From positions 41,314,779 to 41,378,778 of the forward strand of contig JAVIAB010000008.1 of NCBI GenBank assembly GCA_032433765.1: a stretch of DNA of 64,000 bases, in the 5' to 3' direction. This DNA comes from Megaustenia siamemsis (taxonomy: Eukaryota > Mollusca > Gastropoda > Stylommatophora > Ariophantidae). Both the position numbers and the translations under genes were made by a program. The notes beneath the pieces were generated by a model, which was given only the letters and a program-made list of their open reading frames with translations, did not search any database and was not told the origin of the DNA. Positions 42,730 through 54,175 of the stretch are shown here, one piece after another. Every line of letters begins with the position of its first letter. The stretch's first letter is position 1.

Positions 42730-44635
42730 GCCCGTATCGCTGTTTTACTTTATTCATAACTCAGTATTCTTTTGATCTCCTGTATAGTCTTTGCGATTTT
42801 TTCTCTCTCGTTCGCCTGAAGTATTGTTGCACATGCAGTGTCGTTTCCTGTATAAATGTTACTGTCTTTTGTAATTCCTGCAGTGGCCCATATAGTTTTG
42901 TCTGTAGTGTTGTATCTATGGGCCAATGGATTTTCCTCAGTCTACTATATTTAGTGTAGTCTTGAAGTATGTGTTCAGCAGTCTGGGACACCTATCCACA
43001 TGTACAAGTAGTTGAGAGCCGATCTTAAATTGTACATACATGTGACTGTGGAGTCGATGGTGTTCTGTTCTGAGGCGTATAATAATAATAACTTGTTCCC
43101 ATATTCATATTATGAAAGGCGTCCTAATTTGGGGCTTGTGGTCCTCTGATTGATTTGATTATCTGTTTCTTCTGATGGTATGTAACCGGTGCATCTGGTT
43201 GTGTGCCTGTTGCACCGTCTTTTGCCAGCTGATCTGCTCTCTCGTTTCCTGGTATTTCACAGTGAGATGGGATCCACTGCAGGGCAACCCTGTCGTGGTT
43301 GCAGAGTTCAGTCAATAAGGTCTGCAGCTGTGTCAATTTTCTGGATTGCAGTGCCTGCAGTACTGATCTTGCATCTGTTAAAAACATTACAGGCTGTGGG
43401 CTAAGATTACTGTTCAGCAGTTTTTCTACTGCCAACTTTATTGCTTGGATTTCAGCATCGTAATTGTAACAATATTTCCCTGTTGTTATTTTATTCATAT
43501 CCCTAGTGTTATTTGGGTACTCTATATATGCACCTGCTCCCCCATTCTTTACTGCATTCTGTGCTGATCCATCTGTGTACACACGAATCCATAGGTCTTG
43601 TGGGTATTCTTCATTCAAGAAACTGAAAGTTATTGTTTTGCGCTCTATACTATTATGTTCCTCCTTGTTAAGTATTCCTTTCACTTCTGTCCGTATTTGT
43701 ATTGACAATCCTGATTTCTCTGTTCACTGAGTCTGTTCTGGTATGGGCAGTTAGGGATGGGGAGCTGACAACTATTGGTTTGTCTGGTGTTTGTCTACTA
43801 ATACGCTTGGCTTGGTTGATAAAACTGTTTCTTAAGTCGTCCCAATGCAAGATTTTGGAATCGGTCCTTCATTGGATGTCTCGGTATGCATGATAAATTG
43901 TCTGCCTGTATCAGCACCTTTGTGTCCCTCCGTTCCCTCAATGCTGGTATCCTCCACAATTTCTCCATCTCCAATATTGGTGTTGATTTCATTACTCCTG
44001 TGATGACCCTAAGTACCTGGTTTTGTACTTTGTCCAGTTCTTGCAGTGTGGTGTTTGATGCTGAGCATCATGCAGATGGTCCATATTCTAAATGTGGGCA
44101 TATACTCTGTTGGTAAACTTTAATGAGTATTTTCCCACTCGCACCCCATGTGGTTCCACACAACTTTCTTAGAATAGCCAACTTCCTCCTTGCTTTTTGG
44201 GTTGCCTTATTTATCTGCTGTTTCCAAGACAGTTTGTTGTCAAATGTAACTCCGAGATACGTAGCTTGTATGTCTTCTTTCACAGGCTCATTGTTTATGT
44301 AGATGGCTCCTATTTTTTGTTTCGGGGAGAGAGTTAAAAGTGTAGTACTGCATGTCTGTATTGATGCTGATACACCATCTATTTGTCCATGAATTCAGTG
44401 CATTCATAGCTCTTTGTAGCAATTTGGAGTCCACTGTTACATACTCCTCTGTGCATCACATTACCAGGTCATTTGCATACATTGTCATTCTGATACCATG
44501 TGGTAGTTCCGTAACTAGGTTATTGATTTAGGCTATAAAACAAGTGTTGGAGATAGTACCCCTCCCTGTAGGACGTCATGGCGCAGTAGGATATTTGCGT
44601 CATTTAAAATGAATTGAACTATGTTAATAAACAGA
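42730..44635 (-). mobile_element. Jockey-like LINE with RNase H, decayed
   Basis: Minus-strand order: degenerate RT with VLQGGVLSPTL (motif B, near 44560) and MYANDLVM-like motif C (one Asp changed to Asn), a thumb with DIQATYLGVTFDNKLSWKQQ and KLAILRKLCGTTWGA (44070-44283), a divergent linker, the RNase H domain (43124-43708), then QTAEHILQDYTKYSRLRKIH and TLQTKLYGPLQELQKTVTFI (42761-42991). This is the usual C-terminal order in jockey-like LINEs with RNase H. Confidence 0.85.
43124..43708 (-). pseudogene. RNase H domain of the jockey-like LINE
   Basis: 194 codons are open. The RNase H catalytic set is complete: Asp46 in VYTDGSA, Glu86 in YDAEIQAI, Asp112 in FLTDARSVLQAL and Asp159 in GNERADQLAK, with His149 in PSHCEIPGNE. 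It would degrade the RNA strand of the RNA:DNA hybrid during reverse transcription. The chosen ATG is only the first Met after upstream damage; the domain was part of a larger protein. The flanking RT is broken, so it is not a working gene. Confidence 0.85.
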
Positions 44636-44646
44636 ACAGATAGGAC

Positions 44647-44863
44647 TTCGACAACCATAAGTCCACGTCACTCCAGATGAAAAAGATGGGAGTTAAGATT
44701 GGTACAACCAGACACGAGAAACTTAGTGGCCATGTAAGAAGACTAATCAGCCAACACACTACTGGGAGTCGTCAGTCGCTGGACATTGCGGGACTTGCTG
44801 AGGAAGGGATCTGAGCACCTATGGACATGTTCGGAGTGCATGATGATGACCCGCTAATAACTC
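44647..44863 (+). mobile_element. R-family LINE tail (copy 4)
   Basis: Contains GVKIGTTRHEKLSGHVRR-like residues, a one-base shift, then SRWTLRDLLRKGSEHLW-like residues and CTAATAACTCAATAA at the 3' end. An 11-bp duplication AATAAACAGAA lies at 44636-44646 and 44864-44874. It sits next to the broken 5' side of the jockey-like LINE. Confidence 0.8.
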
Positions 44864-44879
44864 AATAAACAGAATGTGG

Positions 44880-45616
44880 GTCGAATTTAAAAAATAAAAG
44901 AAGAAAGAAATAGGAAAAGAGAGAGTGAAATAGAAAAAAAAATAACACAGAAAAAAATAAAGACCAAAAAAAAAAAAAGAAAAGAAAGAAAGAAAGAAAT
45001 TTTGTGTGTGTTTTCTATACTATATCTGACATTTTGTTGCTGGGATTTGATTGCATGTTCTGATAACCCAGGCCAGGAACTTCAATCTGACAGTTACGTT
45101 TCAATGTGGGACCTATGTTAATTCAGGCATTCCAAAACTGCGTTCAGTGGAAGAGAAACACATCTACTGAAAGATTCCATAATCGAACAATTCCAGGAAT
45201 GGTTGAGTTAGAAAATATGCTCAGATTCAAGCCAGTGAAGTCTAGGTAGAGTTTCGCATCACCAACTACGTACCAACTAGTTATATAGAACATCTCTAGG
45301 ACATCATGGATGACGTCATGGAACGCACCAAAATGGCAGCTTATTTATATTCGAGCTATGGACTAAGCAATTTTTACATTGAACAACACGATATATGTTA
45401 TTGCAGCGAGTTGGCAGATTTTTGAAAATGTTTTCAAGGGTTTGAACAGTTCGTTAACCTTCGCTGTAGATAAAGTCGTTAATTCGATGGCTTCGTTTCG
45501 GACGTTTGGTAGCTAAGGACCTAACTTGTGCAAACGGATGGCATTGGCAAGGATCATTTTGAATCTATGAAGTGGGCTCATTTTGTGTTTAACTCAAAAG
45601 CATATGTGCTTTTTAA
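44880..45616. other. No supported gene; A-rich then mixed sequence
   Basis: A-rich tract to 45000, then unique-looking sequence. A CRE-like TGACGTCA (about 45312) and an AAAATGGCAGC YY1-like motif (about 45329) lie roughly 300 bp before the candidate exon. There is no further evidence for a promoter. Confidence 0.4.
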
Positions 45617-46387
45617 CCAAAGACCTTTTTTTGGGGACTCAATGAAGATATCCCCGATGGAAGAATAAATTGTACTATTAGTCCCATAAATGATTCGCTT
45701 CCAGAGGTTTATGATGTAAACAAAGCAGTTTTGTCATTGCAAGTGAATAATGTCCACACCTATAATTGGTCAGGATTGTGTAGCAGCAGCAGCTTTATAG
45801 CGAACACAGAAAACATCATAGGATTGTGCTGTTCTGAAACAGCTATGCCATGCTACCCTGGAATTGCCTTTAATGGGATTACTGTGACCACAAACCACTC
45901 TCCATGTGTGTGCCACATATTTACACCCCAGAAAGAAACACTGAATATAACAACATCATGTGCCGTCTGTGATATTAATGACCACAGACCAGGAGCCTCC
46001 AGTATGATTGATACAACTGTTGCACCAAGCATTCCATCAGCAGAGCCATATCTATGGAATGTTAATCTGACATTGTTCTTGAATGATGTCCAAGTTAATA
46101 AGACATCAGAATCGTGTGGCGGCAGCTACAAGAAGGGAGCGGAGAACATCAAGTTCTGCTGCTATAAAGGAGATTTGCCTTGCTATCCCAGAATTGCCTT
46201 AATTGGGATCACTGTAGTTGAAAACTTCTCCTCTTGTGTAAACTACACATTTACATCTAAGAGTGAATCAGTGAAGGTCACAAAATCATATTCTCTCTGT
46301 GGTTTTACTAACTACAGGTCATGTGGCTTCTGTTGGATTGGAAATGATAACTTACCACCACTGTGTGTCTATATGTTTGGAATTTGA
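45617..46387 (+). CDS. Candidate exon: two-repeat Cys-rich extracellular protein
   Basis: An open frame of about 256 codons after the stop at 45614, not matching any LINE or simple repeat here. It contains two tandem repeats of about 85-90 residues. Shared pattern: NxxLxLxVN, a Cys before a Ser/Tyr-rich turn, ENI-x-CC, then MPCYPGIAFNGITV or LPCYPRIALIGITV, N-S-CV and FTxxxE. Each repeat has five or more Cys and several N-glycosylation sequons (NWS, NIT, NLT, NKT, NFS, NYT), fitting an extracellular or secreted protein. No signal peptide or membrane segment is included. A plausible 3' splice site precedes it (TTTTTAACCAAAG, 45621) and CTACAG|GTCATG near 46316 would be a donor just where repeat 2 ends. 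I do not recognise the family. It may be an internal exon of a host gene or an old gene fragment. Confidence 0.5.
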   Translation, partial: PKTFFWGLNEDIPDGRINCTISPINDSLPEVYDVNKAVLSLQVNNVHTYNWSGLCSSSSFIANTENIIGLCCSETAMPCYPGIAFNGITVTTNHSPCVCHIFTPQKETLNITTSCAVCDINDHRPGASSMIDTTVAPSIPSAEPYLWNVNLTLFLNDVQVNKTSESCGGSYKKGAENIKFCCYKGDLPCYPRIALIGITVVENFSSCVNYTFTSKSESVKVTKSYSLCGFTNYRSCGFCWIGNDNLPPLCVYMFGI

Positions 46388-46429
46388 GTCATCAACGATG
46401 GCCTAACATTATCAAGTGCTATGACGATC

Positions 46430-46885
46430 ATCATTTTCGGGAGGACGTGAACTCCCATGGTATATGGTGGATAGGCGGCAGGAACCATTGAAGGCTATGT
46501 CTGAAAAGTGTTCCTCCTTGCAGTTTCCTCATATTCCAAGTCCGGCTTGTTGCAGGAGCTACTGAGTTAAGTGCTCTGTGCACACCGTGAGCTGTGTGTC
46601 TCATCCGTTTTGATCCTGCTTCGATATCCCGCTTGTTTACGATGAATGATGATATCGTATGACAGGGAACAGTTGGCTGTGTTCACTTTCTGCGCAGTTT
46701 CGCCTTATGTCTTTTGGCGTGTGCTGAGACTGCTAAATGGGGACTACAGTTACCTTTCTTTGTTTGGGAGATGAGTTAGTAATTCGTGATGATTCCACTG
46801 GCACGGGCGGTTGAGCAATTATGGATTTTAATTCGTTTGCTGTGATACCGAGGCCTTCCATAACCAATAACCAATCTCTAGGACT
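46430..46885. repeat. Unknown interspersed repeat U1 (copy 2)
   Basis: Matches 12880-13300 in the same orientation over most of its length, including CCTCATATTCCAAGTCCGGC and GGCGTGTGCTG, with small gaps. The poly-G/poly-C ends of copy 1 are not present here. Confidence 0.75.
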
Positions 46886-47066
46886 ATAGATAGTTTCAAA
46901 ATAAAATAATCAACTTAAACACCGAGTTTATCTTTGATTTCACGTTAAGACCATCGACACTATACTTATCAAATACATTTCCTTTTGCATTCTCATCTGC
47001 TTTCAAATAACACAAGATCTCAGTGTCCAGCACAAACTTCAGTCACCTGCGAGAGTTCAATGTGTA

Positions 47067-47090
47067 ATAATAATAATAATAATAATAATA
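47067..47090. repeat. AAT microsatellite
   Basis: Eight AAT units after TGTGT. Confidence 0.9.
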
Positions 47091-47289
47091 AAACATGTCA
47101 ATTACTGAAAGAAGATGGTAAGGAATTTTTTCTTTCTATTGTTGACATTTGGCCTGATCAGCGGAATCATCCTACCAAATGTCCAACTAACCAGTAGTTA
47201 TTTAAAATGCTCTGTTTATAATGGAGTGAATTCAGGACTAATATTGAAACAAGAGCAACAGCCATGCAACCAAATATCGCATCTACAAT

Positions 47290-47530
47290 TAAGGAAAGAA
47301 GAAGGACATTTGTGAACATGTGCTGAAAAAAGGCAACAAAAGAATTCCAAAATAGGGTCTTCTATGGGAAACATCAGGATACAGAAAAAGAGGAAGACCT
47401 AAAGAGGCACTAAGATGAACATTTATAATAGAAGTTTGGCAGGCATAGACTCATTAGATCAGATTGAACATTTCGTCTAGAATAGAGATGGGTAACGACA
47501 AACACAAGCCCTATGAGACGTCTAACGGCG
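47290..47530 (+). pseudogene. LINE fragment, family T C terminus
   Basis: Shows GETSGYRKRGRPK-like residues (shifted), then LAGIDSLDQIEHFV and NRDG-RQTQAL. The same ending is found on the minus strand at 60520-60930 with KRTIIREAKLTGRDSLDKI. Several stops. Confidence 0.6.
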
Positions 47531-47587
47531 CGGGAAGGATTACGAATTAAGAAGGGTTATTTTGGTGCTCACGTTATAGGGACAACA

Positions 47588-47765
47588 AGCTCCGTTAGCT
47601 CAGTGGTTAGTGAACTGAATTAATAAGATCAAAAGCCAGGATCATGATCGACGGCTACCAGGTCCACCCAGCCTTAAATGAACGTCAGATTTTTTTTTGT
47701 GTGGGAAAGTAATACTGACCACGTCACCCTAAAAATAATGTGCTGAAGGTTTATAAAGAAAATGT
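47588..47765 (+). mobile_element. tRNA-derived SINE, family S1 (plus orientation)
   Basis: GTTAGCTCAGTGGTTAGTGA (A box) at 47595, decayed B box GGATCATGATCGAC, then CCACCCAGCCTTAAATGAAC, GTGGGAAAGTAATACTGACC and ATAATGTGCTGAAGG. The 3' end is lost near 47765. Confidence 0.8.
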
Positions 47766-47884
47766 GTCAAATAAAAACCATATTTTCTATGTCACGTTTC
47801 ATAACCGGCTCATCTATTTTTTTTAACAAGCTCATCTCTGACAGGTCCAGTTGTTCGATCTACCTAAATACCTTGGGATCTAGG

Positions 47885-48065
47885 CGTCATCATCATCATC
47901 ATCAGGTTGCGTGTTTTTGCCGAACGTTGCATTCACCACAGCCCATCTGAAAGTAACTGCTTCTAGCCAGATCTTCTGTTGCCATGATCAGTCTCTGATG
48001 TCTTAAAAACACCTTCTTCTTGGTCTGTCCGTGACGCTTCGTCCAGGAACCATGCCTTCAATTGT
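47885..48065 (-). pseudogene. LINE 3' terminal fragment with TGATGATG tail
   Basis: Minus strand: ERTIEGMVPGRSVTDRPRRR followed by DIRDW after a stop, degraded residues, and an ending GNECNVRQKHAT with TGA from the TGATGATGATGA tail. It resembles the GKRGRGRPRRRW region of RTE-like LINEs. Confidence 0.6.
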
Positions 48066-48069
48066 TCTT

Positions 48070-49130
48070 TCCAACCCGCTGTGTCTTTTCGACGTGGCAA
48101 GAGTCACTGAACAAAGAATGCGAGTTGTCATCAAGGTGGTTTAAATCGGGCACATTCCGCATGGGAGGTAAGAGAAGCAAGTAGAGGGGTGTAACGTACT
48201 TCCTACATGGTAATGTCACAGCTTTACAAACAAGGAACACAACAAAATACTGACGTTTCGCCCTACATACGACCTTCTTCTGAAAACGAGAACAACACAA
48301 ACGGACAACGAAACAAAAATAAAATCTACATCTTGAATGAACGATACAGGTAAATCAAGGGGAAATAAAAAGAGGGATAAGAAATGAAATGATAAAAACA
48401 AAGGCAGATACAAATTGATAATGTGTAAAAATTAGTCAGGTAAAACAAATATAAAATGAATTGGAGACTTAACTGAGGCAAGACCCAAAAACTTGCAGCG
48501 AGATGTCTGTGAGTCGAATATGAGGTGAGAATCTTACCTGTAGGCCTATACCATGACTACAGTATTTTTGGGTTCACAGTTGTTTGTAACTGATATTTTA
48601 GTCGATTTTGCTCACTTGTAACTTCCCAGAAATATAAAAGAAACATCCCCTCGTCGTTACTTTCAAAGTAATTAGAAGAAGTTGTAACTTAAAATAACAC
48701 AAATGTGATTTAAAAGTGAATAATGCATATATGAGAACTCCTGGATTTGCCCATCTTTGATTATATTCTATTCCCGGCATTAACAACTAAAACATCACTC
48801 AAACATACATATTTCAGCTTTTACTTTTTGTATCTGTAGTGTCATGAACTAAAACCACTTCCTTTTAATATTCACTTTCAGAGTGAGTGAAATGTATCGG
48901 GCTCCAGACACCTTCATCCATATATGATACACATTTCCAAAATTAGAGCTAAAATGCTACTCTGTGATGACAACAAACAGCTGTGGGTTGTTATGGAATT
49001 TGCAGTTCTGGTCTCTCCTCTGATCACAAAACAAATGAAAAAAGCCTCAACATAAAACGTAGCAACAACTTGGAGCACAATGTCAGATCTAACTTGAGAG
49101 ATGACTCAACTAAGTTTATGATTTAAAGAT
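48070..49130. other. No supported gene
   Basis: Mostly unique-looking. A segment near 48238-48300 (CTGACGTTTCGCCCTACATA, then a CTTCTTCTGAAAACG block) resembles 31118-31165 and may be part of a repeat family I cannot name. Confidence 0.4.
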
Positions 49131-49315
49131 TGAGATAGCTGAGTTGGTCGTGTGCTCTAGCGTTTGGTTCCTCGTGGCAAAACGTTGTGTCAAAGAGTAC
49201 AGGTTCGATCCTGCTTTGGACCATATATTTTTTTCTGTTGATTATTTGCGGTTTTTTTCCCGAGTGCTGTAAACATACCTCCTCCTCTGAAATTATTCAC
49301 TTATTATTTAAACAT
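49131..49315 (+). mobile_element. tRNA-derived SINE, family S2 (plus orientation)
   Basis: A box ATAGCTGAGTTGGTCGTGTG (49136), B box CAGGTTCGATCCTGC (49200), then TTTTTTCTGTTGATTATTTG and the CCGAGTGCTGTAAACATACC block. Directly followed by an A2 tail in opposite orientation. Confidence 0.8.
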
Positions 49316-49339
49316 CATTTCTTCTGTTTCGGAGGCAAA

Positions 49340-49605
49340 GTTTTCATTCATTCATTGAGTGCCGTCTCCGCATCGAAGGTTGGCTACCATGGAGCTCCAT
49401 TCTGCTCTGTCTGATGCTTTGATGGTATAGATTGTCATAGGTTGACTTGTTCATCTTTTGATGTTACTCGTCCATGTTAGCCTTGGTCTGCCACTGCTAC
49501 CTTGTATTTTCCCCTTCCAATATTACTTTTAGTAAGCTGTTGTGTCTGTTAACATGCCCCCAAAAATGTCAATTGTCTTGTTCTAATTGTGTTTAGTAGT
49601 TCGGA
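49340..49605 (-). pseudogene. LINE A2 3' fragment with AATG-type tail
   Basis: Minus strand has the LLNTIRTRQLTFLGHVNRHN-like segment and GRGRPRLTWTSNI-like residues, ending EWSSMVANLRCGDGTQ. The terminal repeat is TGAATGAATGAA instead of TGATGATGA. Confidence 0.75.
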
Positions 49606-50049
49606 GGCAAGGTGATTTTACAGATTTAGAGCAGGAGACTGTCAGCGACTCATAGCTGATGTGGCTTGTGTCAGGATCGGTAAACCAGAACCATCCAGAC
49701 CCTCTCTATATCTTTGCGGTGGCTCTAGAAACAAACTAATCAGTCTAGTCAAGTAGAGTAGGGATCAAAAAAGTTATATCTGATTCTCAAAAAGCAGTGC
49801 TGAAAAAGGATATATTGGACCAGAAGGTGCAAATATCACAGTTCTACTGCAAACCATAACACAACGCCTCTACACCCATTTAATGTCCTTTAAAGGACGG
49901 ACGACCAAGAAGCCTATCATTTCCTTTAGTAGTCATCGGTTTAGAAAGAAAGAAAGATTTCCAGTAATTCTGCTATTTGCTAGTTCCCAACAATTGACAT
50001 CTAAAATATTGATTGCGATAGAACTTTCAAAACCACTGCAAGATAACAC

Positions 50050-50395
50050 AAATTCATCATCAAGTATGCCTGCTGGCGTGGGTGATCATTTTTCTCCATA
50101 ATTCTCGACAGTTATTTATCATTTCTGTTGTTGACCTTCTGCCAATCCATTCTCTTAAGCTGTTTGGTATCTTATCTCTTCGTCCCACAGTTTTCCCAGT
50201 TGTCACAATATATTCCAGCTGATCCCTTCTCATTACATGGCCAAAAAATTATGATTGTTTCTTTCTAATATTGGAATATTAACTCTCCTTTTGGTTTTGG
50301 CTCTTTGATAACGTTTTCATTACTTTTCTTAGCTGTCCATGGTTTTCTCAACATTATTCTGTAAAACCACAATTCTGCAGGAAACAAACCCCTGA
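50050..50395 (-). pseudogene. LINE A1 C-terminal fragment
   Basis: Minus strand: ELWFYRIMLRKPWTAKKSNE, KEPKPKGELIFQY, GIYCDNWENCGTKR, RMDWQKVNNRNDK. It ends ASRHT with TGA from the TGATGATG tail. Confidence 0.75.
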
Positions 50396-50955
50396 ATAAA
50401 ACAAATTACATATGAATAAAAACACTCAAAGATTGTAATTTGTACAGTCTTTTTTATTCATTTTCTGACATCACTTGCCAGGCGGCACAAAAATGCATCA
50501 ATGAAAACATGACAAACTGTAGCGATGATACCAAGCACCAAAACGATGAATCAGACGACCGCGTCTAACAGTCATTTTTTTTCCATATGCAGTGACCAAA
50601 ATATTAAAATGAATGAAATGCTAAATGACAAATATGCAGGCAAAAGTGATAACGGCAAATACGTATAGTTTTTTTTTATACATATAATGGTATTTTAATA
50701 TTTGGTCAATCAGATATTACGAATACTACAAAAGTTGAGCATATGATATGGGGGAGAGAAGGATGTTCCTTCTCTTTGTGTGTGGAAACATTTGAAAGGG
50801 GAAATGCATGTGAATGGTTGGAAACAAACACAGGGAGTTAAAATTAAAACATGATGATAGCCAAATTTGAAAGGGTTTACATGAAATAAAGAAACTAATG
50901 GTGCCAAAATATCATTTATAATAAGCAGATTCCCATTGTCAATGACATATTTCTA
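50396..50955. other. No supported gene
   Basis: AT-rich, nothing recognised. Confidence 0.5.
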
Positions 50956-50959
50956 ATAA

Positions 50960-51175
50960 GTTAGGACGAATTAAATTTCTAAATACATATGTTAACTTTA
51001 TTTTAGAATGAAATAATACATTTCTAAATACATTTGTTAACTTTATGCTAGAATGAAATAACACATTTCTAAATACATTTGTTAACTTTATGCTAGAATG
51101 AAATAACACATTTCTAAATACGTTTGTTAACTTTATGCTAGAATGAAATAAATTGTTAAATACGTTTATCAACTT
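50960..51175. repeat. 45-bp tandem repeat, about five units
   Basis: Unit ACATTTCTAAATACATTTGT plus TAACTTTATGCTAGAATGAAATAAC. The 45-bp length keeps frame, so the minus strand carries a repeated FHSSIKLTNVFRNVL frame. The outer units are diverged. Confidence 0.9.
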
Positions 51176-51179
51176 TATT

Positions 51180-51920
51180 TAAAGCTAAACTGTAAGCACA
51201 TCCACAAAATCTGATGGCAGCGATGAAATAAAAATGATCAAATATAAGGCATGCATTGTAAACTACTCCGAACTCTAAAAACAAAGCACATAAAAGTTGG
51301 TTACAAAAAAAAACACACCAGCCACAGATAACACATTGGAACCCCACTTGTTGGGGACCTCATGGAGTCAACCCTGGGAAGTGTCATGTTGGTAATTACC
51401 CTACCTGCTCACACTGGAAAAAGTAAAGATCATGGAAGATTCAACTATATTTTGGAAGTTTGAGGCAATTATTTCTCAAATCTTAATTAATACCATATTT
51501 CTGCACATTCAAATTAAGTCAATTAAACTCGAATCTTAACCAGTTCCATTATCTAGAATCTTAACCAAATTCATTATTCTCAAATTGTAACCAATGCCAT
51601 TAACTAGAATCTCAACAAAATCTGTTAATTGAAAATCTGAACTAATTCCATTGTGAACCATTTCCAGACTCTCAAAGAGACACTATGGCATGCCATGTAA
51701 ACAGCTTTGTAGAAGCAAGCAAACGAAATAAATTGGTCTTGCAGAAATATGGTCAATTTGTTCATCTCTGGCACAATTATTACTCATTGAGAACAGCAAA
51801 AGCAGCAACTTCCACCTGCTGGGGGGGGGGGGGGGGTGGAAAACACAATGGAAGCTTATAGGCTGCTATAACACAGTGTGGGATGTTGAGAAGATTCTTC
51901 AATAAAAAATTAATGTAACA
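51180..51920. other. No supported gene
   Basis: AT-rich; a poly-G run at 51822-51837. A short loose repetition of AATCTTAACCA-like words occurs at 51480-51620. Confidence 0.5.
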
Positions 51921-51924
51921 AATA

Positions 51925-52445
51925 TCATCATGAAGGTTGGCAACGAAGGTTGGCTACCATGGAGCACCATTCTGCTCTCTCTCTTGTTTTGATGGTGCAG
52001 GTTGTCATAGGCTGATTTGTCCATCTTTTGATGTTACTCGTCCATGTTAGTCTTGGTCTGCCTCTGCCTCTTTTACCTTGTATTTTCCCCTCCAAGATTA
52101 CATTTAGTAGGCTGTTGTGTCTTTTAACATGGCCCAAAAATAGCATTTGTCTTGTTTGAATTGTGCTTAGTAGTTCTCTTTTCATTTTTAGTTGTTTAAG
52201 ACTTCATCATTTGTTTTCTTTTCTTTCCATCCAATTCTACCTATTCTTCTATATATCCACATTTCAAAAGCTTCAATTCTCTGTTCTGTTTTCTTGTCTA
52301 ATGTCCATGTTTCTGTACCATATAGGAATGTTGAGAAGATATAACATTTTGCTATTCTTAGTTTTAACCCTGGTGTTATTTGTTTTGATGTTAGTATATT
52401 TTTCATGGCATTAAAATTACTTACAATAAATATAGTTTTTTTTAA
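51925..52445 (-). pseudogene. LINE A2 C-terminal fragment
   Basis: Minus strand: SNFNAMKNILTSKQITPGLK, FLYGTETWTLDKKTEQRIEA, RRIGRIGWKEKKTNDEVLNN, then in another phase FLGHVKRHNSLLNVI and GKRGRGRPRLTWTSNIKR. One frameshift near 52185. The tail is short and decayed (ATCATCATG). Confidence 0.85.
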
Positions 52446-53975
52446 TGGCAAAGTCACAATTTCAATGACCTACCAATTACATACCTTAAAAGGCCCTCAA
52501 ATATACAACTAACAAAGGAATTTGGTATTTTCATTGATTTATATTTTGCATGACTTTAAGAAAATCATGAAATGTGGAAACTAAAGAAATAAAGAGCATC
52601 ATGAGTGTGGTGTCATACAGGGAATATGGTATTAGTGTTAGAATTTGTACTGTTTTGACCATTTGTACATTTTTGGGCACTGTGGTCAGCATTATGGCAG
52701 ATTTTTTTGTGATAAAAATATGGTTGAACGTAGAAGCTGTCAGTCTGGTTCAAACCCGAGTGGGAATCAAATATTTTGATACCATAAACAAAATAGTTTG
52801 TCACAAGGGTTGGTGAAGGGTGGGGAGCTAGGAATACAATGGTACCTTTGCTTACAGTAAGTTAAATAAGGGAATGGGGATTACAGCTATCAGTTTGTGT
52901 AATTGTCCAAATTTGACTATGTGATCGAAAAAGAAGTTGAAGTACTAATGGATGCTCTCTGAATACTTTATAAAAGTGCAAGGGTCACAAACTGATCAAT
53001 ATCACTGACAGGACGTTTTTGGGAGAGTTAAGATCACAAATTTGCTGCATTAAAAGTCAAGATGCGTTCAGTGTTTCAAACTGAGCTGTTGTAAGGGAGT
53101 AAACGCTTTCATTTATTATATTCTGCTGATATTTCACTGCTACTTCCCCTTATAATTCATATATTTTTACATAAAAAAAAAAAAAATAACATAAAACAAG
53201 ACAAATATAATCCCACACATAAAAAAATGTAATTAAAAAAAAAAAAAAATAGAATTTAAATATATACAGTATAGCCAACTAAGCGAAAATTGCAGAGCAT
53301 ATAACGTAAAATACGATGAGAGATGAGAAATAATTATTTAAAAAAATTGCAATGTACAAATATTAACAGCTATATAACAAAATATTGGCCAAAAAAAAAA
53401 AAAAAAATTAATTAAAACACCCACAAAAGTAATGAAACAAATTAGGGCAAATTCCTGAGTTAACTGGTACATAGTACAGTACATAGTACAAAGTGTTTAT
53501 TAATTACAAATCTGACTGCACTCCTGGTTTGCAAAGTAAACATGCTCTGGCCTCAGTTATTCATTTTAAAATAAAATTATCATTGGGGTAGTAAATGTAA
53601 AATGAACAACTGGCTTACTGTTGGTAGTAAATTATGATCTAAGTCATTGTGAAAGGGGGAGAATCTGATTTTCTGAAATAAGTCCTTTATGCTGATGTTT
53701 CTGATCACTTTATGATGATTAAAGCTGATGACTTTACTTTTTTTGACACTAGCGTGTGGAATTGGTTAGCCATGTCTATTACCAGGAGTTTTGTGCCAAC
53801 ACAAAGAATATGGGTTAAATTATAAGCTCATTTTCTGTTGTTTGATGTATGTTTTTTTTTTAAAGAGAATGAAAGAAAAAAAAGTGTAAATGTATGATGT
53901 TTATTTACTCTAGCAGAAAGAACTGTGATTGTTATATGGTGAGTGCATTCATCTGTTGGTTCAAGTCACCTGCAT
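52446..53975. other. No supported gene
   Basis: AT-rich with poly-A runs (53170-53410). A frame at 52574-52816 has a hydrophobic stretch but no recognisable family. Confidence 0.5.
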
Positions 53976-53979
53976 GCAG

Positions 53980-54175
53980 CTCAAGCGTATTTCATGAAAA
54001 CATCCAGCTACAGAGAGACAGGGAAATCCAGACATAGATGGAGAGATGAAATCAAAGACACATTAAGTAAATTTTAATTTAACATAACAACTCAATCTAC
54101 ACAACAAGCAAAGGTCAGAAAATTCTCTCTGTGACACTATGTATGACAAGCAGTGCGAACGAAGGAGGCTTTATC
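53980..54175 (+). pseudogene. LINE C-terminal fragment next to a minisatellite
   Basis: TGKSRHRWRDEIKDTLSKF, then TTQSTQQAKVRKF and DKQCERRRLYL-like residues. It is the end of an RTE-like LINE protein. The 26-bp array begins where the LINE sequence ends. Confidence 0.6.
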
